From DASZBR01 sp033763845 (lineage in GTDB: Bacteria; Pseudomonadota; Gammaproteobacteria; DASZBR01), in contig JANRJR010000006.1 in NCBI GenBank assembly GCA_033763845.1, forward strand, positions 1 to 47,236: 47,236 nt of DNA. The letters are read 5' to 3'. The position numbers and the translations under genes are program-made. Positions 1 to 7,804 of this stretch are shown here, piece by piece (the first letter of the stretch is position 1; every line of letters starts with the position of its first letter). Under the pieces are notes generated by a model, which worked only from the letters and a program-made list of their open reading frames with translations, was not told the origin of the DNA and did no database searches.

Positions 1-1413
1 AAATTAAAAACACGCTATCCTAAAAACGATAAAGCTGAAAAACGCTTCGCGCGATTCTTTTTGTGGCACTGCAAAAAAGAAGACCTTGATCCTAAAGCAG
101 CAGCTGAACGCTATCATTCTTTTTTACATCAACATGGCTTATATACAGCATTTACAAATTACCTCGACGTTTACACACAATATCCTCTGATTGAAACCAG
201 AATGTATTCTGAAGATTTTTGTGCCCGAACAAAAGACAGCGCAACAGTTGTTACTCATCAAACACTGTCGTTTGGCGAAGACATGACACAGGATGAAAAA
301 CACAATTTATTATTAAACCTTAACGTTACGTGTTGTAACGTTACGTGTTGTTTTGCAAACCAATCCGGCATCAAAATAAAAACCACAGGAACTGATCAAG
401 CATTTTTTGTAACACGAAATAACAATCAGCTTTTGGTCAGTAAATTTGACCACCCGATTCAAGGCATGGTCCTTGATCAAATATCTGCCGAACGAGAAGT
501 TTTTGTTATTTTAGTTTCAGGCGATGCCCCCACCTCAACAGAAGAAATGAAAGCGCTATTAACAAAACATGCTCTTTCAACACAAAAACTTTCTGAAAAA
601 CTTGCGGGAGAAATTTCAACCGAAAATGGAAAAGCGCCTATTACGATTTCTATTCTTCCCATCGACCGCAACAGCAAAAAACTTCACTATGCTGCGCATA
701 TTCCTGGAGAAAGTCTAGAACGCACTAAAGAATTTAAGCAACGACTCGAAGCATTGCCCAACTTTGATCGTTACAAAAAATTAAAAGAAGAAGTTGAGCA
801 ACTTATCCAAAAAACTGAACGTTACTTTGCTAAACTTAACGATGAAATTGAATCAGAAAAAGAATCATTTCTGGCTAGTCATCCACACTCATCTGTTACT
901 TATGGATACCAAGCCTGGAAAGCGGACGATAACAGGGTACCGACAGAGATGAATATTTCAAATGTAAACACTCAAGATAACACTATATTCAATAATACGA
1001 TTGGTGAAAAAGCTAAACTTCGTTTCGAAGTTTCTCAATCTCTTAAAAAATTAAAAAGTAATTACAAAACCGCTTTAGAAAAAATGCAGGAATTTTCTCA
1101 AAATCTTTTCAAAGTTGAAGCTGCTGCAGAACCTGCTCTTGCTGAAGAGCCCGCTGCTGTTGCAAAACCTACTCTTGCGAAACGAATTGAAAATACGAAA
1201 ACTGGTTTTGATTATCTTAAAGACATAGTTAGCATCATTGCGAGCGGCGTTGCATTTATTTCCCTCGTTGGAATTATTCCCATGATTGCGTATCGCTATA
1301 AAGCACACAAATGGCTATGGGAAAGTAACCGCGGAAACTTCTTAGACGAAGCACAAAAAGCAAAGGAAATGCAAGAAACAACTTTCCCGCGAGCACCCGT
1401 CGCTGCAGCGTAA
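1..1413 (+). CDS. Hypothetical protein, C-terminal part, one likely membrane segment
   Basis: The frame is open from base 1, so the true start lies left of the window and at least 470 codons are visible. I do not recognise the family. A charged, probably coiled-coil stretch around bases 720-870 is followed by an Ala/Pro/Glu-rich linker (bases 1115-1175). One hydrophobic segment (bases 1228-1290, core IVSIIASGVAFISLVGIIP) is followed by a basic, aromatic stretch (YRYKAHKWLW). This resembles membrane-associated effector-like proteins of intracellular Legionellales, but that is inference only. A 15-base tandem duplication (322-351) gives the peptide NVTCC twice. The TTG at base 61 is not a convincing start because the frame continues upstream. 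A hairpin terminator follows the stop. Confidence 0.7.
   Translation, partial: KLKTRYPKNDKAEKRFARFFLWHCKKEDLDPKAAAERYHSFLHQHGLYTAFTNYLDVYTQYPLIETRMYSEDFCARTKDSATVVTHQTLSFGEDMTQDEKHNLLLNLNVTCCNVTCCFANQSGIKIKTTGTDQAFFVTRNNNQLLVSKFDHPIQGMVLDQISAEREVFVILVSGDAPTSTEEMKALLTKHALSTQKLSEKLAGEISTENGKAPITISILPIDRNSKKLHYAAHIPGESLERTKEFKQRLEALPNFDRYKKLKEEVEQLIQKTERYFAKLNDEIESEKESFLASHPHSSVTYGYQAWKADDNRVPTEMNISNVNTQDNTIFNNTIGEKAKLRFEVSQSLKKLKSNYKTALEKMQEFSQNLFKVEAAAEPALAEEPAAVAKPTLAKRIENTKTGFDYLKDIVSIIASGVAFISLVGIIPMIAYRYKAHKWLWESNRGNFLDEAQKAKEMQETTFPRAPVAAA
322..351 (+). repeat. 15-bp perfect tandem duplication inside the first gene
   Basis: The unit AACGTTACGTGTTGT occurs twice back to back (322-336 and 337-351). 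It keeps the reading frame and encodes Asn-Val-Thr-Cys-Cys twice. Confidence 0.95.
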
Positions 1414-1419
1414 CTATCT

Positions 1420-1453
1420 TCGCATAGACAATTCTGCCCCTTTCGGGCAGAAT
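1420..1453 (+). repeat. Left copy of a 34-bp direct repeat flanking higBA
   Basis: Begins TCGCATAGACAATTC and ends CCCCTTTCGGGCAGAAT. It matches 2208-2241 at 32 of 34 positions, with adjacent mismatches TG versus CT. In this copy the embedded hairpin is intact. Confidence 0.9.
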
Positions 1454-1456
1454 TTT
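1430..1456 (+). terminator. Probable intrinsic terminator after the first gene
   Basis: A perfect 10-bp stem, AATTCTGCCC / GGGCAGAATT, closes a 5-base loop (CTTTC) 17 bases after the stop codon. The following T-run is short (TT, or TTTT counting the stem end), so termination strength is uncertain. The hairpin is part of a 34-bp sequence repeated at 2208-2241. Confidence 0.7.
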
Positions 1457-1496
1457 CCCACTCAAATAAAACAATGCACCCTTTCAATAATTAGAC

Positions 1497-1527
1497 TTGG
1501 CCATCGTGCCAATAAAGTGGTACACTT
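1497..1527 (+). promoter_or_regulatory. Candidate higBA operator/promoter
   Basis: The 31 bases before the toxin start contain an imperfect inverted repeat, GTGCCA-(6)-TGGTAC (5 of 6 positions pair), and a second short one, TTGGC-(6)-GCCAA. HTH antitoxins usually autorepress at such sites, so this is a plausible HigA operator. No clear -35/-10 pair or strong ribosome-binding site is seen before the ATG. Confidence 0.4.
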
Positions 1528-1920
1528 ATGGATAATAAATTTGTTGCCTACCGTGGTGAAAAATACACCGTAGAATGGTTTTTTGATTTACGTTCAAAAA
1601 GCCAAGCGCTGGAATATTTCAACACCCTTTCCAAAAAAGAACGCACTCTAGTTTTAAGACTCTTTAAGCGAATAGGTGATCTTGGCGAATTAAGAGATTC
1701 AACAAAATTTAATTACGAAGGCGATCAAATCTACGCTTTTAAACCAAAACCCGATCGTTTTCTCTGTTTCTTTTTTGAAGACAAAAAAATTATTGTGACA
1801 AATGCTTTTCGTAAGAAGAAAGATAAATTACCACCAGAAGAAAAAGAGAGAGCCTTACGAAATAGAAACGGTTACCAGACAAGACTTGCTACAGGAGAAT
1901 ATTATGAAGAGTTCAACTAA
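1528..1920 (+). CDS. higB: HigB-type toxin (RelE superfamily, phage Gp49-like)
   Basis: 130 residues. The C-terminal half carries the family's signature layout: a lysine/arginine-rich strand (YAFKPKPDRFLCFFF), then a hydrophobic strand and a basic segment (IIVTNAFRKKKDKLP), then a helix (EKERALRNR). In characterised HigB/RelE proteins this fold cleaves mRNA on the ribosome. The next gene, overlapping by 17 bases, encodes an HTH protein, giving the toxin-first order typical of higBA. The ATG at 1528 has no good Shine-Dalgarno, so the start is less certain than the family. The catalytic residues were not assigned. Confidence 0.82.
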   Translation: MDNKFVAYRGEKYTVEWFFDLRSKSQALEYFNTLSKKERTLVLRLFKRIGDLGELRDSTKFNYEGDQIYAFKPKPDRFLCFFFEDKKIIVTNAFRKKKDKLPPEEKERALRNRNGYQTRLATGEYYEEFN

Positions 1921-2215
1921 ACGCACATACGAAAGCACCTATGATCGTGAGATGCGAGATCCAAAATTTAGAAAAATGTTCAACAAGGCTTATAAAGAAC
2001 TCATACTTTCCGAGCTCATGCATGCCATCATGCAAGGCGACGAAAAATCTGTTCGTGAACTGGCTAAAGAAGCGAAAGTATCTCCTACCATTATCCAAAA
2101 CATCCGTTCTGCCAAACAAAAAGACATGAAGCTTAAAAATTTTATCAACATTATTGTCGCTTGCGGATTCCATATGGTATTAGAAAAAGGTAAAGATCGC
2201 TTTGTTATCGCATAG
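1904..2215 (+). CDS. higA: HigA-type antitoxin (HTH domain)
   Basis: 103 residues from the ATG at 1904, chosen because ACAGGAG lies 7 bases upstream; the frame is open further left but overlaps the toxin. A helix-turn-helix spans about residues 40-75 (SVRELAKEAKVSPTIIQNIR), followed by a short beta-like tail (GFHMVLEKGKDRFVI) as in Xre-family antitoxins. It should bind and neutralise the upstream RelE-like toxin and repress the operon. The start overlaps the toxin's 3' end, suggesting translational coupling. The stop codon lies inside the right copy of the 34-bp repeat. Confidence 0.8.
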   Translation: MKSSTKRTYESTYDREMRDPKFRKMFNKAYKELILSELMHAIMQGDEKSVRELAKEAKVSPTIIQNIRSAKQKDMKLKNFINIIVACGFHMVLEKGKDRFVIA

Positions 2216-2241
2216 ACAATTCCTCCCCTTTCGGGCAGAAT
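2208..2241 (+). repeat. Right copy of the 34-bp direct repeat flanking higBA
   Basis: Matches 1420-1453 at 32 of 34 positions. The two mismatches fall in the left arm of the hairpin and break two stem pairs, so this copy probably terminates less well. The higA stop codon (TAG) is within the repeat. Confidence 0.9.
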
Positions 2242-2278
2242 CAAACCCATTTACTTAGACCCCAAGAGGAATATTTGA

Positions 2279-2764
2279 ATGTCGACGATTGACCTCAAGA
2301 AAGTCGAAAAGATGATCGAACTCATCCAAGATACCGACGTGACCGAACTCGAAGTGGAAGAGGATGGCGTAAAAATACGCATCCATCGCGGACACGCGCC
2401 ACAAATGATCATGAGTCATGGTGCGCCCATGTCATCCATGCATCACATGTCTCATGCGCATGCCCTTCATCAATCTCTCAGCGAAAATTCTGCTGAAGAA
2501 GAAACAACGGCTGCCGCAAAACCTAGCCATCAGCATTTTGTGCGCTCTCCAATGGTCGGAACGTTTTATGCCGCCTCATCACCGGCCGCAAAACCATTTG
2601 TGGAAATTGGACAAAAAGTTAAAGCAGGTGATGTGCTATGCATCGTTGAAGCCATGAAAATGATGAACCAAATCGAATGTGACAAAGACGGTACTGTTGC
2701 ATCACGTCTCGTCGACAACGGCATGCCCGTTGAATTCGATCAACCACTTTTTGTGATTGAATAA
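2279..2764 (+). CDS. accB: Biotin carboxyl carrier protein of acetyl-CoA carboxylase
   Basis: 161 residues. The N-terminal segment (about 1-40) matches the BCCP start; a His/Met-rich linker (about 40-85) replaces the usual Ala/Pro-rich one. The C-terminal biotinyl domain (about 87-161) has the biotin-attachment motif EAMKMM, with Lys127 as the modified residue. The protein carries CO2 from biotin carboxylase to the transferase in the first step of fatty-acid synthesis. It is followed 7 bases later by accC, the standard gene pair. The start is preceded by AAGAGGAA, a good ribosome-binding site. The run of His and Met in the linker (SHGAPMSSMHHMSHAHALH) is unusual but lies outside the functional domain. 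Confidence 0.97.
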   Translation: MSTIDLKKVEKMIELIQDTDVTELEVEEDGVKIRIHRGHAPQMIMSHGAPMSSMHHMSHAHALHQSLSENSAEEETTAAAKPSHQHFVRSPMVGTFYAASSPAAKPFVEIGQKVKAGDVLCIVEAMKMMNQIECDKDGTVASRLVDNGMPVEFDQPLFVIE

Positions 2765-2771
2765 CTTATCT

Positions 2772-4118
2772 ATGACCACCATTAGCAAAGTTCTGATTGC
2801 CAATCGCGGTGAAATTGCACTGCGGATTTTACGTGCGTGTCGTGAAATGGGCATTAAATCTGTCGCAGTTCACTCAACTGCAGATCGCGATTTAAAACAT
2901 GTTCGTCTTGCCGACGAATCGATTTGTATTGGCCCACCTTCTTCCGCAGAAAGTTACTTAGATATGGCGCGAATTATTAGCGCCGCTGAAGTTGCTGATG
3001 TTGATGCCATTCATCCCGGTTATGGATTTCTCGCTGAAAATGCAGAATTCGCGGAACGTGTTGAGCAAAGTGGATTTATTTTTATTGGTCCTCGTGCAGA
3101 ATCTATTCGACTAATGGGCGATAAAATCACCGCGATTAAAACCATGAAGGAATTAGGTATTCCATGCGTACCCGGTTCGGACGGTCCACTCGATGATGAT
3201 CCTAAACGTAGCTTGATGATCGCAAAAAGAATTGGATACCCCGTTTTAATTAAAGCAGCGGGCGGTGGCGGCGGACGCGGAATTCGCGTTGTTCGCAGCG
3301 AAGCCGCATTAATCAATTCCATTAATCTTACACGCGCTGAAGCAAAAGCGGCATTTAATAACGATGTCGTTTACTTAGAAAAATATTTGGAAAAACCGCG
3401 TCACATTGAAATTCAAGTATTGGGTGACGGAAAAGGTTACGCGGTACATTTAGGTGAACGTGATTGTTCAGTACAACGTCGCCATCAAAAAATGATCGAA
3501 GAAGCACCTGCGCCCGGAATTTCATCTAAACAACGTGCATACATTGGAAAACGCTGCGTAAATGCGTGTAAAAAAATGCGTTACCGTGGTGCCGGTACAT
3601 TTGAATTTTTATATGAAAACGGTGAATTTTATTTCATCGAAATGAATACACGTATTCAAGTTGAACATCCTGTCACAGAGCTAATTACGAATGTAGATAT
3701 CGTCAAAGAACAACTGCGCATTGCTGCAGGCGAACGCATGCGATTAAAACAAAAAGACATTAAAATTTATGGGCATGCCATTGAATGTCGATTGAATGCT
3801 GAAGATCCTGAAAAATTCACACCTTCTCCTGGTCCGATTTCAGTTTATCATCCGCCAGGTGGTCCAGGCATTCGAGTGGATACGCATATTTACAGTGGTT
3901 ATCGTGTTCCGCCATTTTATGATTCCATGATCGGAAAATTAATTGCTTACGGTGAAAATCGTGATGTCGCACTTGCACGCATGAAAAATGCGTTGGATGA
4001 AATTCATATTGAAGGCATTAAAACCAACATTCCACTTCAACAAAAAATTATCCGTGATGGGAAATTTGTCGAAGGTGGTGTTCACATTCACTTCCTCGAA
4101 GAAAAATTAAGTAAATAA
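2772..4118 (+). CDS. accC: Biotin carboxylase subunit of acetyl-CoA carboxylase
   Basis: 448 residues from the ATG at 2772 (MTTISKVLIANRGEIALRI). A TTG five codons upstream is in frame, but the ATG gives the usual family N-terminus. The N-terminal Rossmann-like domain, the ATP-grasp glycine loop (KAAGGGGGRGIRVV), the metal/bicarbonate site (EMNTRIQVEHPVTE) and the C-terminal domain are all present at normal length. The enzyme carboxylates the biotin on AccB using ATP and bicarbonate. It sits 7 bases after accB and 6 bases before prmA, so the three are probably cotranscribed. Confidence 0.97.
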   Translation: MTTISKVLIANRGEIALRILRACREMGIKSVAVHSTADRDLKHVRLADESICIGPPSSAESYLDMARIISAAEVADVDAIHPGYGFLAENAEFAERVEQSGFIFIGPRAESIRLMGDKITAIKTMKELGIPCVPGSDGPLDDDPKRSLMIAKRIGYPVLIKAAGGGGGRGIRVVRSEAALINSINLTRAEAKAAFNNDVVYLEKYLEKPRHIEIQVLGDGKGYAVHLGERDCSVQRRHQKMIEEAPAPGISSKQRAYIGKRCVNACKKMRYRGAGTFEFLYENGEFYFIEMNTRIQVEHPVTELITNVDIVKEQLRIAAGERMRLKQKDIKIYGHAIECRLNAEDPEKFTPSPGPISVYHPPGGPGIRVDTHIYSGYRVPPFYDSMIGKLIAYGENRDVALARMKNALDEIHIEGIKTNIPLQQKIIRDGKFVEGGVHIHFLEEKLSK

Positions 4119-4124
4119 ATCCTT

Positions 4125-4973
4125 ATGGCTTTTCAGCAAATTCGACTTACCATTGGTTCAAACGAATATGAATCCGTTTGTGAAACCCTCGACGCATTAG
4201 GCGCGTTATCCATTACATTAATGGATGCCGAGGACAATCCTATTTTTGAACCCGAACCCGGTACACAACCCCTCTGGGAAAAAGCTATTTTATTGGCGTT
4301 ATTTGATGATAAAGCCGATTTAAAAAATTATGCTGTCGAAATTATTGAAGATAAAATCTGGCAGCGTGAATGCATGGATCAATTTCACCCTATGCGATTT
4401 GGGGAAAACTTATGGATTTGCCCCAGTTGGCATGAAATTAATGAACCCAATGCTGTGATTATTAAACTCGATCCCGGCTTGGCATTTGGAACAGGTAGCC
4501 ATTCCACTACAAAATTATGCTTAACATGGCTGGCTACACATGACATTAAAAATAAAATTGTTTTAGATTACGGAACGGGCTCAGGCATTTTAGCGATTGC
4601 GGCCATGAAACTCGGCGCGAAAAAAGTTTATGCGGTTGATATCGACACGCAGGCCTTACAAGCTGTCGAAGAAAACGCAGCGCACAATAATGTCGACATT
4701 CAGGCTTGCACGCCGGACAAACTTCCCGACATTCAAGCTGATGTTATTATCGCAAATATTCTAGCCAATCCGTTAATTTCATTAGCCCCAAAAATATCCT
4801 CCTATTTAAATAAAACCGGCAAATTAGTTTTATCAGGACTTTTAGTTTCACAAATAGACGAAGTAAAGCATGCATATGAACCTGAAATTATTTTTGACAC
4901 GCCTGTTGTCGACGAAGATTGGGTAAGATTGAGTGGAACGCGTTCGTCAGTTATCATAAAGCCTGAGCGGTAG
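4125..4973 (+). CDS. prmA: Ribosomal protein L11 methyltransferase
   Basis: 282 residues, normal family length. The N-terminal substrate-recognition domain ends in a conserved stretch (GLAFGTGSHSTTKLCL), followed by the SAM-binding motif I (VLDYGTGSGILAIAAMKLGA) and the catalytic-region motif IIANILANPL. PrmA trimethylates lysines and the N-terminus of L11 on the 50S subunit. The gene follows accC by 6 bases. In many gammaproteobacteria prmA is followed by dusB and fis; here fis follows directly. Confidence 0.95.
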   Translation: MAFQQIRLTIGSNEYESVCETLDALGALSITLMDAEDNPIFEPEPGTQPLWEKAILLALFDDKADLKNYAVEIIEDKIWQRECMDQFHPMRFGENLWICPSWHEINEPNAVIIKLDPGLAFGTGSHSTTKLCLTWLATHDIKNKIVLDYGTGSGILAIAAMKLGAKKVYAVDIDTQALQAVEENAAHNNVDIQACTPDKLPDIQADVIIANILANPLISLAPKISSYLNKTGKLVLSGLLVSQIDEVKHAYEPEIIFDTPVVDEDWVRLSGTRSSVIIKPER

Positions 4974-4990
4974 AAAAAGGGAGCTTTGTA

Positions 4991-5245
4991 ATGACAAGGA
5001 AAAATGCGGATCATACCTTGCATGAATATGTCTGTCTGATGTTAGAAAAATATTTTGAACAACTGGAAGATCAAAAACCTAAAAAAGTTTACACGATGGT
5101 AATGAATGAAGTTGAATCCGCCCTATTGAAAAGCATGTTGGGTTTTACGAAAAACAATCAAAGTAAGGCCGCGGAATTCTTGGGATTAAGTCGAAGCACT
5201 TTACGCAAAAAACTTAGGGAACATGATTACGACGTCGACGGCTAA
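4991..5245 (+). CDS. fis: DNA-binding protein Fis
   Basis: 84 residues, slightly shorter than the 98 of E. coli Fis because the N-terminal arm is reduced. The C-terminal helix-turn-helix is well conserved (SKAAEFLGLSRSTLRKKL), preceded by the dimerisation helices (VESALLKSMLGFTKNNQ). Fis bends DNA and activates or represses many growth-phase genes. The ATG follows AAGGGAGC, a good ribosome-binding site. The loss of the N-terminal arm, which in E. coli carries residues needed to stimulate Hin/Gin recombination, is common in short Fis proteins. It overlaps the next gene by 23 bases. Confidence 0.93.
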   Translation: MTRKNADHTLHEYVCLMLEKYFEQLEDQKPKKVYTMVMNEVESALLKSMLGFTKNNQSKAAEFLGLSRSTLRKKLREHDYDVDG

Positions 5246-6029
5246 TGCCACACAAACCACTTTACCTCCGTTGGGGCAACCTCAACTCACCCATCATTTA
5301 ATCACGGGTGAGCGCGCATATCACCGTTCAAAAATTTTTAACAGTGATGTGGGAATCAATCCACTTATCGCTGCTGCATCACCATTATTTTCATTGGCCG
5401 CGAATTTATCCAAACTTCAAGTGCCGCCCGATTTATTAAAACTATCTTATGATTTAACACATGAAATTAAAGCCTTTGAAAACAATGCCCGCGCTCAACA
5501 CTTTCGTTCTGAAACGATTTTAATCACGCGCTATCTATTATGCGCATATCTAGATGAATGCTTATTGCATTCACCTTGGGGCGAAAAAAACAAGGTGGCT
5601 TGGGAGTCTCATTTATTATTGTTATTTTTTCATCAAGAAAAAGATGGCAGCGAACGATTTTTTGTAATCCTTGAAAGGCTTAGTGCAGATCCGGAAGTCC
5701 ATATCGATGTGCTTGAATTAATTTATCTGTGTTTAAATTTGGGCCATTTGGGAAAATATCGCTTTTTACAAGACGGCAAAGAAATGATCGAGACTATCTC
5801 GAAGCGTTTATTTGAATGCATCCGTGCCACACGCGGTGAGCTCAAAAAAGAATTGCACGTTCAGTGTGAAAATACGGTTAAAGCAACCGTATCAAAAATT
5901 CATTTGCCGTTTTGGTTAATTACCAGCTTTTCTCTCGCTTTATTGCTAACAATCTACAGTACATTCAGCTATTTATTGGGCACACACGCCGAAGCGCTTT
6001 ACAATCAAATCAATACGCTAATGGTTTAG
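5223..6029 (+). CDS. DotU/IcmH (TssL)-family type IV/VI secretion protein
   Basis: 268 residues. The conserved core has RYLLCAYLDECLL, then a SPWG motif, LLLFFHQEKDGSERFFVIL, and LELIYLCLNLGHLGKYR, the hallmark sequence of DotU/IcmH and TssL. A single C-terminal transmembrane helix (about residues 227-252) ends in a short periplasmic tail, as in the family. These proteins form an inner-membrane complex with IcmF/TssM. No icmF/tssM or other secretion gene is in the window. The gene sits between fis and an LpxL-like acyltransferase; its ATG overlaps fis by 23 bases, preceded by TAGGGAAC. Given the likely Legionellales origin, IcmH of a Dot/Icm system is favoured over TssL, but sequence alone does not settle this. 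Confidence 0.85.
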   Translation: MITTSTANATQTTLPPLGQPQLTHHLITGERAYHRSKIFNSDVGINPLIAAASPLFSLAANLSKLQVPPDLLKLSYDLTHEIKAFENNARAQHFRSETILITRYLLCAYLDECLLHSPWGEKNKVAWESHLLLLFFHQEKDGSERFFVILERLSADPEVHIDVLELIYLCLNLGHLGKYRFLQDGKEMIETISKRLFECIRATRGELKKELHVQCENTVKATVSKIHLPFWLITSFSLALLLTIYSTFSYLLGTHAEALYNQINTLMV

Positions 6030-6031
6030 CA

Positions 6032-6868
6032 ATGAATTTTCTGGCCAAATTTTTATCTTTTCTGCCACGACGCTTTGCTTTACGTATTGGCATATCTTTA
6101 GGCACTCTCGCCTATTATTTATTTAAACGCCGCCGTTTATTAGCACTCAGTAATTTTAATCAAGCCTTAGGAAAAAATTATTCCCTTGAACAACAGAAAA
6201 AAATTATCAAAAAAGTCTTTATTAATTTAAGCTTAAATTTCATAGAATTTTTTCGATTCCAAGAAATTACGGCTGAAAATCTTTCTCAATTCGTTACTTT
6301 TCACGGCAAAGAACATTTACAAAAAGCTTATAATGAAAATAAAGGCGTTTTGGTATTAACCGCGCATATGGGAAACTGGGAATTACTTGCCGCGGCGGTG
6401 AGTCTTGCAGGATTTAAAAGCGGCATGATTGTCAAAGCTGCACATCAAAAATTTTTCGATAATTTTTTAACACAACAACGTCAAGCCAAAGATTTGCATT
6501 TATTGTCGGGCAAAAATTCCATTAAAGAAATTTTGGGCGCGCTAAAATCAGGACGTGTGGTAGGTGTTGTCATTGATCAACATGGCATTGGTCGTGACAG
6601 TACGGTGGTTCCCTTTTTTGGTCGTCCTGCTTCGACATTAAAGGGTTTAGCCGTTTTATCTGAACGCACGCAAGCACCCGTCGTACCTATCTATATCTAT
6701 CGCGATGAAAATTTCCATCACCATATTGTCATTGATCCACCCGTTCAACATCAAAGCTCCGATCCAGATTCACGCACGCTGCAATACACCCAATGGCTGG
6801 AATCCGTCATTCGCCAACACCCCGACCAGTGGATGTGGACGCATAATCGCTGGAAAAGCTCGCACTAA
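6032..6868 (+). CDS. Lipid A biosynthesis acyltransferase (LpxL/LpxM-like)
   Basis: 278 residues from the ATG at 6032. The open frame extends left to 5912, but that part overlaps dotU and reads as out-of-frame sequence. The HX4E acyltransferase motif is His112-MGNW-Glu117, followed by a conserved GVVIDQHG segment and the PFFGRPAS motif, and the protein ends with a WMWTHNRWK sequence typical of the family. These inner-membrane enzymes add a secondary acyl chain to lipid A. Whether it is the LpxL or LpxM type cannot be told from the sequence. It starts two bases after the dotU stop. Confidence 0.92.
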   Translation: MNFLAKFLSFLPRRFALRIGISLGTLAYYLFKRRRLLALSNFNQALGKNYSLEQQKKIIKKVFINLSLNFIEFFRFQEITAENLSQFVTFHGKEHLQKAYNENKGVLVLTAHMGNWELLAAAVSLAGFKSGMIVKAAHQKFFDNFLTQQRQAKDLHLLSGKNSIKEILGALKSGRVVGVVIDQHGIGRDSTVVPFFGRPASTLKGLAVLSERTQAPVVPIYIYRDENFHHHIVIDPPVQHQSSDPDSRTLQYTQWLESVIRQHPDQWMWTHNRWKSSH

Positions 6869-6911
6869 ATCGGCTATGATGAGGGATACCTAAAGTCACG
6901 GAGACTGTTCT

Positions 6912-7421
6912 ATGAACGCTGAATCAGCTGCTTTATCCCCCTCTCTTTCATGGCCACGCGAATTCTTAATAGCTGTCAGTGCCGCACTATTTTTAGCCAT
7001 TGCGTCTCAAATTAGCATTCCGTTACAACCCGTTCCCTTAACATTTCAAAGTGTAACGGTTTTGTTAATTGGCATGGGATTAGGTGCACGCTTAGGCGGA
7101 TCTGCTGTTGCGTTATATTTAATTGCCGGCAGTTTAGGTTTGCCCGTGTTTGCGAATTTTCAAGCAGGCTTAGCACCTTTTATGGGACCGACCGGTGGAT
7201 ATTTAATTGGATTTTTACCTGCGGCTATTCTCAGCGGATATTTAACACAAGAACATCATAAAGTACTGGGTGCTTTATTAGGTACTGCTGTTATATTTGG
7301 CTTAGGTTTTGTATATCTTTCTCACTTAGTGGGATCCACACAAGCCTGGTCGTCAGGCGTTAAACCCTTTTTAGTTTCTGAGCCCATTAAATTACTAATT
7401 TTATGTCTGTTCGTGAAATAA
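6912..7421 (+). CDS. bioY: Biotin transporter substrate-binding subunit BioY
   Basis: 169 residues, strongly hydrophobic, with about six membrane segments. The motif QISIPLQPVPLTFQSVTVLL and the GPTGGYLIGFLPAA segment are characteristic of BioY, the S component of ECF-type biotin transporters. No bioM/bioN (energy-coupling) genes are nearby; some solitary BioY proteins are reported to take up biotin alone, or an ECF module may lie elsewhere. It could supply biotin for AccB, encoded earlier in the same run. The ATG follows ACGGAGAC. Its 3' end overlaps the DUF1284 gene by 19 bases. Confidence 0.94.
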   Translation: MNAESAALSPSLSWPREFLIAVSAALFLAIASQISIPLQPVPLTFQSVTVLLIGMGLGARLGGSAVALYLIAGSLGLPVFANFQAGLAPFMGPTGGYLIGFLPAAILSGYLTQEHHKVLGALLGTAVIFGLGFVYLSHLVGSTQAWSSGVKPFLVSEPIKLLILCLFVK

Positions 7422-7804
7422 ATTTTCGCCCACATCATTTTTTGTGCACCATTGGTTTTCAAGGAAAAGGGTATTCTGATAATTTCGTCAAAAATTATGA
7501 GAATATCGTCGAACACCTAACAGATGAGACTATTATTCATACCACACCGCATACCGATAGCATTTGCGCACCTTGTCCACACCGACGTGAATTACGCTGT
7601 GAAAATCAAGAAAAAATCTCGCAATTAGATAATAGACATCAAGCTATATTAAATCTCCCCGAAAAAATCACCTGGGGAGATGCCAAAAAACGGATTAGAG
7701 AACACATGACACTGGAAAAATTTCACGCCGCGTGTGAATCGTGCCAATGGAAACAATATGGCATGTGTGAATCTGCACTCAAAAAACTTCATTCTGGAGA
7801 ATAA
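7403..7804 (+). CDS. DUF1284-family cysteine-rich protein
   Basis: 133 residues. The N-terminus carries the DUF1284 pattern: FRPHHFLCTIGFQGKGYS, then DSICAPCPHR and a further Cys (LRCENQ). A second cysteine cluster follows near the C-terminus (CESCQWKQYGMC). About seven to eight cysteines suggest a metal or iron-sulfur site. The biochemical function is unknown. It is tightly packed between bioY (19-base overlap) and transketolase (TAATG stop/start overlap), so it is translated with them. The start is inside bioY, with no obvious ribosome-binding site separate from the upstream gene. Confidence 0.8.
   Translation: MSVREINFRPHHFLCTIGFQGKGYSDNFVKNYENIVEHLTDETIIHTTPHTDSICAPCPHRRELRCENQEKISQLDNRHQAILNLPEKITWGDAKKRIREHMTLEKFHAACESCQWKQYGMCESALKKLHSGE

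Noticed and set aside
5912..6031. N-terminal extension of the acyltransferase gene into dotU.
   Set aside because: It overlaps the conserved C-terminal helix of dotU and encodes no family sequence; the ATG at 6032 follows the dotU stop.
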